Below are positions 1 through 12,812 of a stretch of 64,000 bases of DNA, in pieces (position 1 is the stretch's first letter; each line of letters starts with the position of its first letter). The notes beneath the pieces were generated by a model that was not told the DNA's origin, made no database searches, and saw only the letters and a program-made list of their open reading frames with translations. The stretch is from Bugula neritina (Eukaryota > Bryozoa > Gymnolaemata > Cheilostomatida > Bugulidae): positions 7,482,690 to 7,546,689 of the forward strand of contig OZ037771.1 in the NCBI GenBank assembly GCA_964035545.1. Direction: 5' to 3'. The position numbers and the translations under genes are program-made.

Positions 1-82
1 TGTAGTGAAATTATAAAAAAGTTGTAGAAAAAGGTAGAAAAGTACTCTACTATTAATTTGTATATCAGCAGACAATACATAC

Positions 83-3000
83 GTCTGTTAGAGTGAGGTC
101 TTGAGCTTTGCGTGTTGTGTGTGACTCTAGGACTATGTTCATCACTTTGCCACTGGGAGTCTGAAGAGTTACCTCCCCACAGTTGAGCATTATTGGCACT
201 GTGCCAAAAGGCAGCTTGGTCTTACCAGCAAGGAGACACTCATTACCTGGCAGCAGAGGGAGAAGAATGAGCAGCCAGCCCTTCGAGTTGGCTCAGGTGA
301 AACAGCAAATACCGGGCAAATTTTTCTGATAGACATCAAAAGTAAAAACTGTGTTATCAAAGCCTTTTTTCTAGTACCCTTAATCATTTTTACAAATCAA
401 GTGAATTTGGATAACATTCGAACTCATTCCTAACATAAAGCATGCTGCTGAAAATGGGAACTGATAGAATTTGTCGAAAATCACAGATGCATTAGCCTAA
501 GATTTAGTGACGCAGAGGATCCAGCTATAAGGTAGCCGGCTATACCCCGACATGTTTCAGTTTTATATATGATACAGTAGGAGACTCGAGGGTTCCAACG
601 CAAGGATTACCAGGAGAAAAATATAGATACTTGTGAGCCCAAATTCTTGACAGATTTGTGCATATTGATTTAACTAAACATTTTATAGGCTGTATAATGT
701 AACTTAGGTGAAAAAAAAATTTATTTTAGTTTGTTTTGGTAAAGTATCAGCTGTATGTACTACACGTATCGCACACAAGTACAGTGAGCATAACTTTGAC
801 GGCTGAAGAGACCAGCAGAGTAAATGTACATTGAAAGGTGAGAAACTAATAATAGTTCTCCAGTGCATATTCTGCCAAGTATGTCTAGCATACCTTTGAA
901 CTTATTCAGAACTGTAAGAACTACCAGCAACATTTGAACTACTAACACAAAGCAGAGAAAAAGTATAAGATGAGCCTCCTTTCCAAATGCTATTGGCTCA
1001 GTTTTGTTATCAATGAACAGCTGGGAATAGTAATATTAACAGATTTTAACAAAAAGATTTTATGAGACATTTGTAAATTACTATAATAATCAATGATTAG
1101 CAAATACAATTTTCCTTTAAATTTTGAAAATTAAATTTTAGTTATCATTAGATGTCATCACCCTAAAATAATGTGCAAAAAATCCACCACTTTCTAACAA
1201 CAGCTACTTTTCAAATTCCCCCACATCTAACTATTTTAAAATATGACCAGGCAATCTGAAAAAAAACTTCTCACCTTGATTCAAACCAAATAAATTTACA
1301 GGTTTAAAGCCTGACCAAAAATAACTTGTGTTTCGGCCAATTAATTTTTCAGTTTAAAAAACAAAGTTTCAAAAAATTATGATAATGCCAAAAGACAGTA
1401 AAAAGATTTCTTTTTCATAAATCATAACTTTGCAAAAAAATTTACAAAGGGAACTGACTAATTTGATTGATCTAATCTTGCTGCGGTCTTAATTATTATA
1501 TGCAGACAGATGAAGCACGAGCATGCTGTAGGGAAGAGCAACTTAGCAACTACAATTGCAGCTAACATGCACATGGGCAGACAATCTAGCAGATGAGATA
1601 TACTACGTGGCAGATGGGAGTGTATACATAGCAGATAGGAGTATATACATGGCAGATGGGAGTGTATACATAGCAGATAGGAGTATATACATGGCAGATA
1701 GGAGTATATACATGGCAGATAGAAGCATATACATGGCAGATAGGAGTATACACATGGCAGATGGGAGTGTACACATGGCAGATAGAAGCACATACATGGC
1801 AGATAGGAGTGTATACATGGTAGATAGGAGTATATACATAGCAGATAGGAGCATATACATAGCAGATAGGAGTATAGACATGGCAGATAAGAGTATATAC
1901 ATGGCAGATAGGAGTATATACATGGCAGATAAGATTATATACATGGCAGATAGAAGTATATACAGGGCAGATAAGATTATATACATAGCAGATAGGGGAC
2001 AGTGGGATATGGAAGAGGGAGCTCATCTACTTACAAAAACCTCTGTACCCTGCAGCAGCTGAAAGTTACCATTAAATACAAGCAATAATCATAAAGCTCA
2101 AACAAATACTTGGTAAACTAAAACACTGTTTAAAAGATATTACTAAAATTTTTATCCAATACACCTAGGTGCTATAAACACAAGTGAATGCATAGAAACA
2201 TCAAAGGCTGTAGGTATTGTTCAAAATCAGATTTCGATCTGAAAATGAACCAAAATATTAAATTCAGAGTTTATACTTTTTTTCTCTGCTGTAAAACCTC
2301 CCCATTCTACTAAGCAAATGACTGCATACACCCCTTCCCGCCAGTAATATCTCTTCTATATTAGAGAAAACTACAGAGTGTAAAATTTCAATATTCATTA
2401 CACATGTTTTGAGTTATCTTACCTTTCATGGTATGCTTGGAGTAAATGAATGAGTAGATGGTCTCACTATCATACGCAATGAAAACACCGCCGTCAGTTT
2501 GACTGTTTTCCCATAGAATACCTCGACATTGAATAGGAAACTCCTGAATGTCGACCAACTCGTCGTTCACCTGAACAAAACATACCAGACACACTGACAA
2601 AATATCTCTTGTGGATATGAGGACTGATATATTCCTAAACAGCATTGGAATAGATCACTCGTGTGCAAAAAGCAGACTATAAAATTTGTATCAATATGTT
2701 ACGCAGTTGATTTTTATAGGCTTTCACCTCAAAACAAAGATTTCATCCAATCAAATAACTTTCTAACAAATATTTAACAATTTTTAAGAGCTAATGGTAA
2801 TAGCTTCACTTGCAATGATTACAAATAACAGGATTCAGTTATAACAACAAGAGCCAAGTAATGGAGCAGAGAGATCAATGTTACTCACGGGGTTGTACAC
2901 AAACCCATCTCCTTTCTCGTCAACAAAGATAAGCCGAGTTCCAGAGTGGTCCGGGTAGAGTTGCTTCACCCCGCACACGTGTCTGTACTCATTCACGTAA

Positions 3001-6000
3001 CCCCAGTCCTCAATGAAGAAGTATTTGATATCTCCTTTCTAACAACAGACAATGTATTCACATATATGATGACTAGAAAGTTTTAAATGTCAATATGTAG
3101 GAGTTGTTTCTCCAATATATTCTGACCAACTAGGGAAAACTGGTGCAAAAGATTTATTTGAGCTGAAAAAATTACCCACATGTTTCATTGAAAACAGAGT
3201 TATTGGCCGAGAGTGTCAAAATTCAAATGAAATGTAAATAAACTTAAATGCCGGGCTTTAATCGTAGACTATTATTATCCAGTTATGACTTTTACTTAGT
3301 ATATGATTATTCATAACACAAAATAATAGCCATCTCTCACTTTTTATATAATGACTTTTCAACATTTCGCTGCTAACACTGTTTCAGAGAATTGCAAGGG
3401 ACTATACTGTATACTATCCAATGATTGTGAAAATCCAGTGAAATTTACTATTAGTATTACATCGTAATATAATTTAATATTATACACATTATATTATATT
3501 ATTACTTTCTGTTACGCACAAGGACTAAAACGGTGCGAATTATATATTAGATTATATGAAGTATGCTAAAGTAGAAAAAGAGGTGATTTGAATAAAGCAA
3601 AACATTTTAATCAGCTCTTAGGAGTGAAAAGTGTCCAGATAATAAGATAACTAACAAATGAAATTGAGCTGGAGTTGTCTTATTATAAACACTGTACATA
3701 CATCTGTGCCAAATATCAGGAACTCTGGGGTCATGTCATGACAAAGGATACGAGCATCACTATTTCCTTCCGGAAAAAGACATCCTTCCCTTTCCTCGTC
3801 CACTGCGCCATTCTCTGTATCAATCTACATCATAAACAGACATATTACATGCATTCAGAGTTACCTACTCGTGGAAAGGTGAAGATAACTCTGAATTAAT
3901 AATAACTAGAATCAAACTTAGGTTAAAAACAGCACGTTATCTTTAGTGTGGCGTATGAATTATGATGATTTTTTTCAAAAACAAGCATCATTAGTCATTG
4001 TATGATGTAATATACTACAATATACAATGCTCCTTTGTAGCTTATGAATCCTTTTCTTACAAAATTCCATAGGTTACGTGAACGACTTGGACCTTCATTT
4101 TTTCTCTTATGTATGTGTGTATAGGGCAAAATGGCTTTATTTAACAAATCTGGTATTCTACTATGTCACAAATTGAGGTTTCTAGACCCGTAGTGAGATA
4201 TGGAGGGAACACTGTGAATAACTTCCTGTATATTTCACGCGAATGACTCACCGTGTGAAGCTGCAGCCGACCGTCAAACGAGACGGCAGCATAGTCATCG
4301 TTGAGTTTCACAGAGTTTACCGTACCATTATACTCTCTGTCCGTCAGCTTTACTGGACCTAGAGGCAGCAAACAACAACATATACATAATATTGCATCAT
4401 AATGCGCAACTATAAATAAGTAGGGGGCTATTATAACATATTGAACACAAAATTTAATATTCTCATTCTATTCATTAACAAATTTATAGAAGGGGGTGAA
4501 AATATATATTTATAAATATGCAAAACTGAAAACGTTATAAAATTATAGAAATAAAAAGCCACATTGAATCTACGACAGTATACATTCTCACTCAACTAAA
4601 CAAAGATATAAAAAGCATAACTCTAGAAATACGACTGCAAACATCTACAAGAAAAGATAACTACTGCATAGTGCAACACAGAGAGTATAAACTAAGGCCT
4701 ATAAGCTAAGAACACGGCTGCTGCTACTAGCTTGACACCCTCCAGAAGTTATGGCAAAATTAGAGATTTATGGTTTGACAAAAACATTGAAAGGTTCTAT
4801 AGTATTGATTTACTTGCAGATATATTAATAAATTGCTATTTAAGAATTTCACACTTTATTTATGTAACAATAAAGTATTCATATATATCTTAGCAATCAT
4901 TTACAGACTTTTTGAGGATTGTATGCTTCAACAAGTTTGTTTTATAAAAAACTTGTGTGCTCATGTTAATGACGTTTTCGGTCAGCTCTGGAGTTCTTTG
5001 TATTATAAAATTAATACTAATTATTGCTAACTTTCATTGCATGCTAATCTTCACTGCTGCAACACACAGCCTGATCACTGAGCTGGATTCAAAAATACAA
5101 ACAAAACTGTTTGAGCAGACAAATCTAAAACAGTCTGTAGAAAATAGCTAAAATATATATAAACATTTTAATACTGTATAAATGAAATGAGTCAGGGATT
5201 CTTCAGTTATATACATAATTCTAGGTAAAAGTTGATAGAACAAATTTAATAATTTCAACTTGAAAATTCATTTCGCACGATAATTAGATATATGAATACT
5301 GACGAGCCTAATCATGTGGTGTCAAGCATCTTCAAACTCACTCAACACAAAGCTGCCAATACAACATAAGAAATACAAACATGCAATGACTACACTTACC
5401 GCCAAACAAATGCATACGGCCTTGTAGTGACCGAATATTTGTCAACTCGCGAGCTGCAAACGAGTGACAAGTTATCATTTATTACTGACCACCACAACAT
5501 CAGTGAAGGTCAGGTGTTTATCAAACTAAAGCTTGGAGAGTTGTTGAGGAGAGAAGACAACTCTTCGAACACTATACAACGTTTTGTTAAGAATATCAGT
5601 GTTTGTGAGTTACTTTCCCCTGCATTAAATCCTTCTTAGTATTATTCAATATAACGATTATTATAATGTAGATATAAAAAACATAAACAGAAATGTAAAA
5701 TATAAACAATAATAAAATATGCGCGCACACATACACACATGCGAGAGCGCACGTGCAGTGTATGTAGAGTTGAAGAGTAAACGTACCCCCTGGAGCGAGT
5801 ACATAAAACCACACTCTGTTGTTCATAGCCGTGGCGAGGTGATACGGCCCGAGGCCAACCAGTGTCGGTTCAATCTCAATGGGAACCGTGACAGGCTGTT
5901 CACCATTTACAGAGTCCTGGATTGTCACCTACAGGCAGAAGGTAAGTGTAAGTATACTGTGTAGTCATAGTGTAAGTATGCTGTGTAGTTATAGTGTAAA

Positions 6001-9000
6001 TGTTCACATATTTGAAAACCAGAATAGTTTGCAAGTATCTGAAATAATGACGTAGTATAGCATCAAGTAGTAAGGGCAGTGTAGTGTAGTATTATACTGT
6101 AGTGTAGTATTATACTGTAGTGTAGTATTATACTGTAGGGTAGTATTATACTGTAGTATAGTGTTATACTGTATTGTAGTGTTATACTGTAGTGTTATAC
6201 TGTAGTGTAGTGTTATACTGTAGTATTATACTGTAGTGTAGTATTACACTGTAGTGTAGTGTAGTATTACACTGTAGTGTAGTGTTATACTGTAGTGTAG
6301 TGTTATACTGTAGTGTAGTGTTATACTGTAGTGTAGTGTTATACTGTAGTGTAGTATTATACTGTAGTGTAGTGTTATACTGTAGTGTAGTGTTATACTG
6401 TAGTGTAGTGTTATACTGTAGTGTAGTGTTATACTGTAGTGTAGTATTATACTGTAGTGTAGTGTTATACTGTAGTATAGTGTTATACTGTAGTATAGTG
6501 TTATACTGTAGTGCAGTGTTATACTGTAGTGTAGTGTAGTATTACACTGTAGTGTAGTGTTATACTGTAGTGTAGTGTTATACTGTAGTGTAGTGTTATA
6601 CTGTAGTATAGTGTTATACTGTAGTATAGTGTTATACTGTAGTGTAGTGTTATACTGTAGTGTAGTGTTATACTGTAGTGTAGTGTTATACTGTAGTGTT
6701 ATACTGTAGTGTAGTGTTATACTGTAGTGTAGTATTATACTGTAGTATAGTGTGAAAACTCAGTCAAATAATAAAGTTGTAAGACAATTTCATGCAAACC
6801 TCCAGCAAAGATGTGAGAAAAGCAATCCTAGTGTTATGTGAGTGACCCAGAATAGGTAGGCGGGTGAGAAAGACGTGCAGGTTTCCCTTTGGTGTAGAGA
6901 CGGCCAGCAACTGACCATCGTCTGTCCACGATATCCGATCAACTGACCGCTCTTCATCAAGTGTGATAATAGACGTAACTTCCTTCATGTCGCTGGCCAT
7001 GTGCACTCGAATACTGTAACAATATAATACTAATCCTACATGTGCACTGTAACAATACAATACCAATACTACATGCATACTGTAACAATGTAATACTAAT
7101 ACTACATGTGTAGTGTAACAATACAATACTAGTCCAATATGCACATTGTAACAATGCAATACTAATACTAATGTACATGCATACTGTAACTATACAATAC
7201 TATATGCATACTGTAACCACACAATACTAATACTACATGTGCATACTGTAACTATACAATACTAATACTACATGCATACTGTAATTATACAATACCAATA
7301 CTACATGCATACTGTAACTATACAATACCACTACTACATGCATACTGTAACAATACAATACTAATACTACATGTGTAGTGTAACAATACAATACTAGTCC
7401 AATATGCATACTGTAACAATGCAATACTACACACAACATCACATTGTGAGATGAACAGCCAACACACCTGTTGTCACCTGCAGATGCTGCCATATCTATA
7501 GAGTCATTGATGTCTATAGAAGACAGTCTATCTTTGTGATCTCTTTGCTGGTAGAGCTCCTGTCCAATCTCCTTCATGTGAGTTGAGATGACAATAAAGT
7601 AGCCATTAGAAAACCCTATCAGTATATATCCATCTCCAAACCTACAACGGTCAGCAATATACTCAAGATTTAACCTGTACAAGAGAAGGTAACTTTCCTA
7701 CTCTGACTTATACTTGAAAGATGTGAGCTACAACCTTTTGCAGATTTCATACAGCTGGTTGTGATTATGAAAAACCAATTGTGGCGGCTTACATTTCTGT
7801 ACAAATAAAAGAATAGAAAGAGTTCTAACATTGTCGTAGCTCACCATTTGTAGTCAACGATGTTTCCATACTTGTTCTGGAAAGCCAGCTCTATAGGGTT
7901 GGTTGGGTCACTCATGTTGTATAGAAAGAGAGACTTCTTTGCCAAAACAAGACTCACCTGAGGGCATTGTAATAAAATCATAACTACAGAAGCTAAATAG
8001 AGCGGACTAGTAATTTATATAACAAAACATAAATAAATTAGAATACTTCTAAACAAGTTGCTTAACAGAGAAGCTATGAATAAAAAGTAAGGTCAATGAA
8101 AAACTATCAGAAAAATATTTTATTTTATGATGCAATGAGTCAAATTCTCCAATCACAATGATTATGACTAGGTAATGACAAACAGTAACTAACTATGTTG
8201 GATATAACAGCTATAAGTAATAAACAAAACAAGGTTTAGAACAAACGAATCAAATTATTTTAATATTACGTAATTGTAAATAGTTTATTTAGTTTATTTA
8301 TGGCTATGTATAACCATTAATTTGTAATATTTATTTTGAAACATCTACACTTTATTCCATAATATAAAAAACTCCATTCGAAATTTGAACAAGGGTTTGA
8401 TAGAAGTTATTTCGTTACCAAACTCACTCAACTCCCCCACATGCCTGTAGCACAACCAAATACACAGAAGTATAAAATACTCACAGTATCTTCTCCGACT
8501 TTACTTCTTTCGTCCATTTTCATCTCACTGAACTGTATGTCGGAAGGGATTTCCCTCACTGTTTCCTGTTTGACGGTGTCTCCGTCAGCGTTGGTGATGC
8601 TGAAAGTCTTGTCATCGCTGCCGAGGGCCAACAGACCTCCCTTACTCCACGAGCCGCATGTTATGCGTTTGGTATGCTTACCTAAGATGGGTATCTTCCT
8701 GTAAGAAAAACAGTATGCTTGTTGGACATAAAACTCTTGCAAGTTCATAGTTGCTATCCCTGTGAGAGCTCCTAATGAAAAGGCTAAGGACTTTTTCTAA
8801 TGTGGCACAGGAGTAATTATGGCTGAATGCTCTTCCTAACATTGCTGCCGGTGTTTGAACTTAAACCACTGACCTCATGTTTACTAGACCAGCACTCTAA
8901 CCACATGCTTTTTCAACACATGCAATATATATTTTCATGTTAATATTTGCCATGTAAACTAGCAACCCATAGGAATAAAATATGCAGCTGCTACAGATAA

Positions 9001-12000
9001 ACTTCACTGCTTCTGGTGTATAGTAGTTCATACTGATTACTATTAGTCATAATTCATGACACATTCTATTACAGACACTTGTTGCCAGCTGTCACAAATA
9101 CCCATTGGTATTTATAACTGACACTTATCTTACAGTGAAAAACTTAGCTAGTATTAACCAACCTTGAAGTCCGGTGATCATAGATAAGGAGATTCCCCTT
9201 AGCAGTACCAATAGCTAAGAGTGAGCCCGTCTTGGACCATGCTAAGAAGGTTAGTGGGTCTCTACACGCAGAATAGATTGAGGGTCATCCACAGTAATAC
9301 ATATTCAATGCAGCAAATCATACGTTATTGTGATAAGTTAAAACCAAAACACTGTTTCTACCAAACAAGCTTGACTTATTAAGTACAAAATAATGAAGAG
9401 AGTAAATACAGCCAGACATGTTCTGCCTTGCCATTCTAGCTGTATTGGAATGCAAAAATGGCAATAAGGTGAAATTGTGTCATTAGACTTATGCTGCATT
9501 CCTTTCAAAAGTTCATAATATATTTTCACTACGACTATAATAGTACTTGGTTTTAAAATCAATCAATAAGAAGCCTATCACCGGAAGCTCTGATGTTACT
9601 AGGAAGACAAGCATGAAATAGCAACACTGGGTGAGCTTTATATGCCTCATTAGAATCCTTGGCATATAAAGTTCTAACCTATCGCATACGTTAAAGGTTA
9701 GGCATAACTAATAGGAGCTTATGTAAGTTTCTGATTCTTATGTATTGAGGATCCAAAGGCAAGCAACAACGTGACCTGAGATTGAGAAAACAACTTCAAA
9801 CTCAAAACTGAGTAACAAATACTTCTGACAAGGTGAACCAAAGCAGGCAGCCTTTAATTAGATTGAAATTTAACAAACCTGAGGCTACTGTCAACCTGAA
9901 AGGTCCTCTGTGAGTTGGCGTCCCACAGAAATATGATGTGGCTTTTATCAGTGATGATTGACAGAATGTCTCCATCTTTGTCCCAGCCGAGCCCAGTCAC
10001 AGCTCTACAGTTAAAGAGAGAGTAGATTAACTGAAGGGTGCCTTGCTTAAACTCACAATCTCTATAAAAACTCAAACTTCAAACCAACTGGCGAAATGAC
10101 TCTAGTTAGTAGATGGTTTCTTAATTTGGCGTAAAAGAATTTCTGAAGTTAATTTTCTTTTAAATACAACCAGTGAACCAACTCTAGCACAGCTTGTTAA
10201 AATTGTTTGATCAGGATTGCTCTTTCTTTTAAGTCTTATAACTACTTGAAACTATATTCATACAGGACATTCTCTATTTTGAAAATACATTTGTTCTGAT
10301 AACAACTAATTAACTGAATAATGAAAGAGTTTAACAGAAAATAAATTATATAAACGGAGTTTGTAGCTGGATCTAGTAATGCCAAGACCGGTAGTTTAAA
10401 TGACTTTCAAATAGGAAATAAATATATACAACTACAATGTCCTACTATCAATAGTGTTGGAAGTACCTAAAATTTTGCTTGCGTGAAAATACAGAATGGA
10501 AACATGTCTAATAAAAAAGATTTATGCAAAATAAATATACTTAATGCTCGTCTAAAGAGATCTACTATCACATACCCTGGTAAGTCTATATCTTTGACTA
10601 GATTCCCATGTCTATCGTAAATGTTGACAGTGTTTTCACCGCTAAAACAAAATAACATTTATTGTTATACGAGCAAAACACGGACAAATTTAATTAGCAA
10701 GCATATTAGCAATATATGTACTTTAGATCTCAACAAGCAGTCTACCACTAATAAACTTTGTATCAAGTTTACGTATTCAATATACCAACACTTGAGCAAT
10801 TGAGTATGTTTCAATTACTCGTTTCTATCAAAATTACAACATCTAGTCTAAAAAGGAAATAGGCTATTAGGCAGAATATATAATTCAGTTTAACGAAACT
10901 CAAAATTCAGCTTCATTAGTCAAAAGCTAAAATAGTCAATCCCTGCAATGATTTATGAATGATTGCATCAGAATAATGATAACGATAATTTCACATTTAC
11001 ACAAAACTTTTTAGATAAGCTACTTACTTGGTAGAAGCCAAATAATTGCCAAGAGTTTTCTGCCAGCAATAAATAGAGTGACTTCCTACAGAGCCTTGTA
11101 ATGAAAACAATTTCTAAAATAAAAAGACAGATGTAGATGTACATTGAGACACTCGTGCTGATATTAATAACTGTGAAATGATAATCAAAACAACACACGA
11201 AATACTAAATAACGATTGTGGTGTTATTGTTTTGTGTTGTTTTGTGTTATTGTTTCAGCTATTGCGAAAGAAAGTGAACGTGCTCAAGTTAGTTGATTAA
11301 CGAAAGAGGCCGAAGCCGTGTTTTATTGCCACAATATATAATACAATATATTACTAAAATTATTACAAGATAAGTGAGACAATTGATTATTATGATTATG
11401 CACAAAATAGTAGATTAATAAAATAACATCACAAATAAATATTTACATAAATACCAAACAGTTATAATTAACACTCGTGGTTATAATCATAATGAAACTC
11501 ATTATTAATTATGATAATTGTTTTATGTTATTTTGTAATATTATTTCAGCTATCGTGAAAAAGAGAGAACGTGCTCAAGTTAGTTGATTAACGGAAGAGG
11601 CCGAAGCCGTGATTTATTACCACAATAAATATACAAGATAATACTAAAATTATTACAATAAGTGAGACAATTAATTATTAACTTTAAGATTATGACAAAA
11701 ATAGTAAAATAATAAAATTACAAATTACAAATAAATGTTTACATAAACATAACAGTAATTTAATAATCATGATTATGATCATTGTGATAATCATAATTAT
11801 AATAATTCTGATTCTCATTTGATTCAACTCAAAATGAAAATCAAACCGACGGCTAAACAAATAGTGACACTCATACTCGTAGTGGTCTTTATTTTTATCT
11901 TTTAAAACTAATCACGGTGTTGATCTGCTTTTGGTCTTACTCTTAATGAGATTAAAAGACTAAAAATAACTGTAACAGTAGCTGTAAGTCACTGTCGGTA

Positions 12001-12130
12001 TCGGAGAGTGCGAATGAGTCCGGCAGCAATAGTCAATGTGAATGTCATAGAAATAGAAGTTTCTGATCAAATAATAGCACACCTGGTAATATTTAGTTTG
12101 CACCGTAATACGTACCTTCATCGCAGACAT
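83..12130 (-). CDS. WDR19: WDR19 / IFT144, intraflagellar transport protein (N-terminal half, partial)
   Basis: IFT144 is a WD40-TPR subunit of the IFT-A complex, which drives retrograde transport in cilia and entry of membrane proteins. I joined 15 exons: 12116-12130, 11028-11113, 10576-10641, 9879-10004, 9163-9261, 8485-8698, 7845-7957, 7468-7641, 6800-7013, 5787-5928, 4252-4358, 3702-3824, 2889-3038, 2423-2570, 83-246. All phases agree and give about 647 residues, equal to the N-terminal half of the ~1340-residue family. Diagnostic stretches include [65 protein letters not shown] and [14 protein letters not shown], in the family's order. These cover both WD40 propellers; the TPR half lies beyond the left edge. 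The start MSAMKKLFSL matches the usual MKR-IFSL start with a three-residue extension. The exon at 83-246 ends in a GTATGT donor, so the gene continues leftward. Confidence 0.95.
1598..1999. repeat. 21-bp minisatellite in IFT144 intron 14
   Basis: About 19 copies of a 21-bp unit, ATGGCAGATAGGAGTATATAC with substitutions (AGG/GGG, CATGG/CATAG). As the unit is a multiple of three and lacks stops in several frames, it creates false open frames on both strands. It lies within the intron between 247 and 2422. Confidence 0.93.
6059..6752. repeat. 18-bp minisatellite in IFT144 intron 9
   Basis: Roughly 36 copies of an 18-bp unit built on TATACTGTAGTGTAGTGT, with shortened 12-bp and 15-bp variants near 6180-6240 and 6680. 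It fills most of the 5929-6799 intron. Its open frames encode only the repeat and are not a gene. Confidence 0.94.
7014..7432. repeat. ~33-bp minisatellite filling IFT144 intron 8
   Basis: About 13 units of 30-33 bp containing TACTGTAACAATACAATACTA followed by an ATGCA or ATGTG spacer. On the minus (coding) strand each unit ends in TTGTTACAG, the same sequence as the real acceptor of exon 9 at 7013. The array runs directly into that acceptor. Confidence 0.9.
8752..8912 (-). mobile_element. tRNA-derived SINE copy (diverged)
   Basis: Reverse-oriented and degraded. Shared blocks are CTATCCCTGTGAGAG, GGCTAAGGACTTTTT, GGCACAGGAGTAATTATG, CTGAATGCTCTTCCTAACAT and a worn tRNA-like head (TTTACTAGACCAGCACTCTAACCAC). 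It lies in IFT144 intron 5. Confidence 0.75.
11221..11805. repeat. ~290-bp direct tandem duplication in IFT144 intron 1
   Basis: Copy 1 (about 11221-11512) and copy 2 (about 11513-11805) share the order of blocks: a TTTTGT.TTATTGTTTCAGCTAT-like start, then GTGCTCAAGTTAGTTGATTAA, GAGGCCGAAGCCGTG, TAAGTGAGACAATT, and a trailing run with ATAATCATAAT words. The GAGGCCGAAGCCGTG block is identical in both. No coding potential is seen. It could be a doubled dispersed element or a duplicated regulatory block. Confidence 0.85.
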
Positions 12131-12812
12131 TGTAATATGGTAGATTTAAAATAGGACATACAAATTATAGAATTTTAATAACAAGTTACATAGTAATCAC
12201 AATTGCAACGAAAAAATGAATGAAATAAGCCTTTGGAGCCTTTAGCAACAGGAATGCGATGCGCGAGCAGCTTTTACTAAGTTGTTTCACGCAGTTTCTT
12301 ATTGTTTCAATTTCAATGCATAATGATAAATTTAGATAGATAACAACATTTTAAAACAAAATTTTGTATATTTATATTTTAAATGTTCATTACATATTTT
12401 ATATAACATTTATTTGTTACAATGTATTTATCAAAAAATGTTTTCTCACACACAGAGCTAGGAAAATATACGAAACCTATTTCTAATGAATTTTGCGTGC
12501 TTTCACTTTGACTATTAGTTTCATTTTCACTTTCAACCTTGTGATTTTTTCGACGTTGAGCCCTGAGTACGCTGTTGTTTGTAATATAATGGCCAACCAA
12601 GGCTGTTTGTTATGACGATGTTAATTGGTAGCATTATAATTATGGTGATCAGATCGTGGTCATACTTCAAGAGTCCGGGCTCACGCTGATGCAATCTCAG
12701 TCTGAAAGTGAATCATTATCATTATGATTATTAGTATTACTGTCAGCTAGTTATAATCATAATGCTTTTAGATCAAGCATAATATAAACAAAATCTATTG
12801 ATAGTAATTTAA
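12131..12812. promoter_or_regulatory. Head-to-head intergenic region between IFT144 (-) and B3GALNT2 (+)
   Basis: The 682 bp between the two divergent start codons must hold the 5' UTRs and promoters of both genes. It contains the candidate X-box and AT-rich sequence with repeated ATCATTATGATTATT-like words near 12700-12770. I see no TATA box at a convincing position for either gene. Confidence 0.5.
12235..12249. promoter_or_regulatory. Candidate RFX X-box in the IFT144 promoter
   Basis: GGAGCC-TTT-AGCAAC fits the X-box consensus GTNRCC-N(0-3)-RGYAAC with one mismatch (second base) and a perfect right half-site. It lies about 105 bp upstream of the IFT144 start codon. Ciliary genes are commonly driven by RFX factors through X-boxes at this kind of distance, which is known for the family. 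That this site binds RFX is inference. Confidence 0.45.

Noticed and set aside
1556-2062. Long open frames of 111-168 codons on both strands
   Set aside because: They are products of the 21-bp minisatellite, which lacks stops in several frames. They lie inside an IFT144 intron.
6282-6539. Open frame encoding repeated VLYCSV
   Set aside because: It is entirely the 18-bp intronic repeat.
7642-7674. Acceptor at 7675 for IFT144 exon 8
   Set aside because: Would add NLEYIADRC, which interrupts the W-FGDG match. The AG at 7642 fits the family and the phase.
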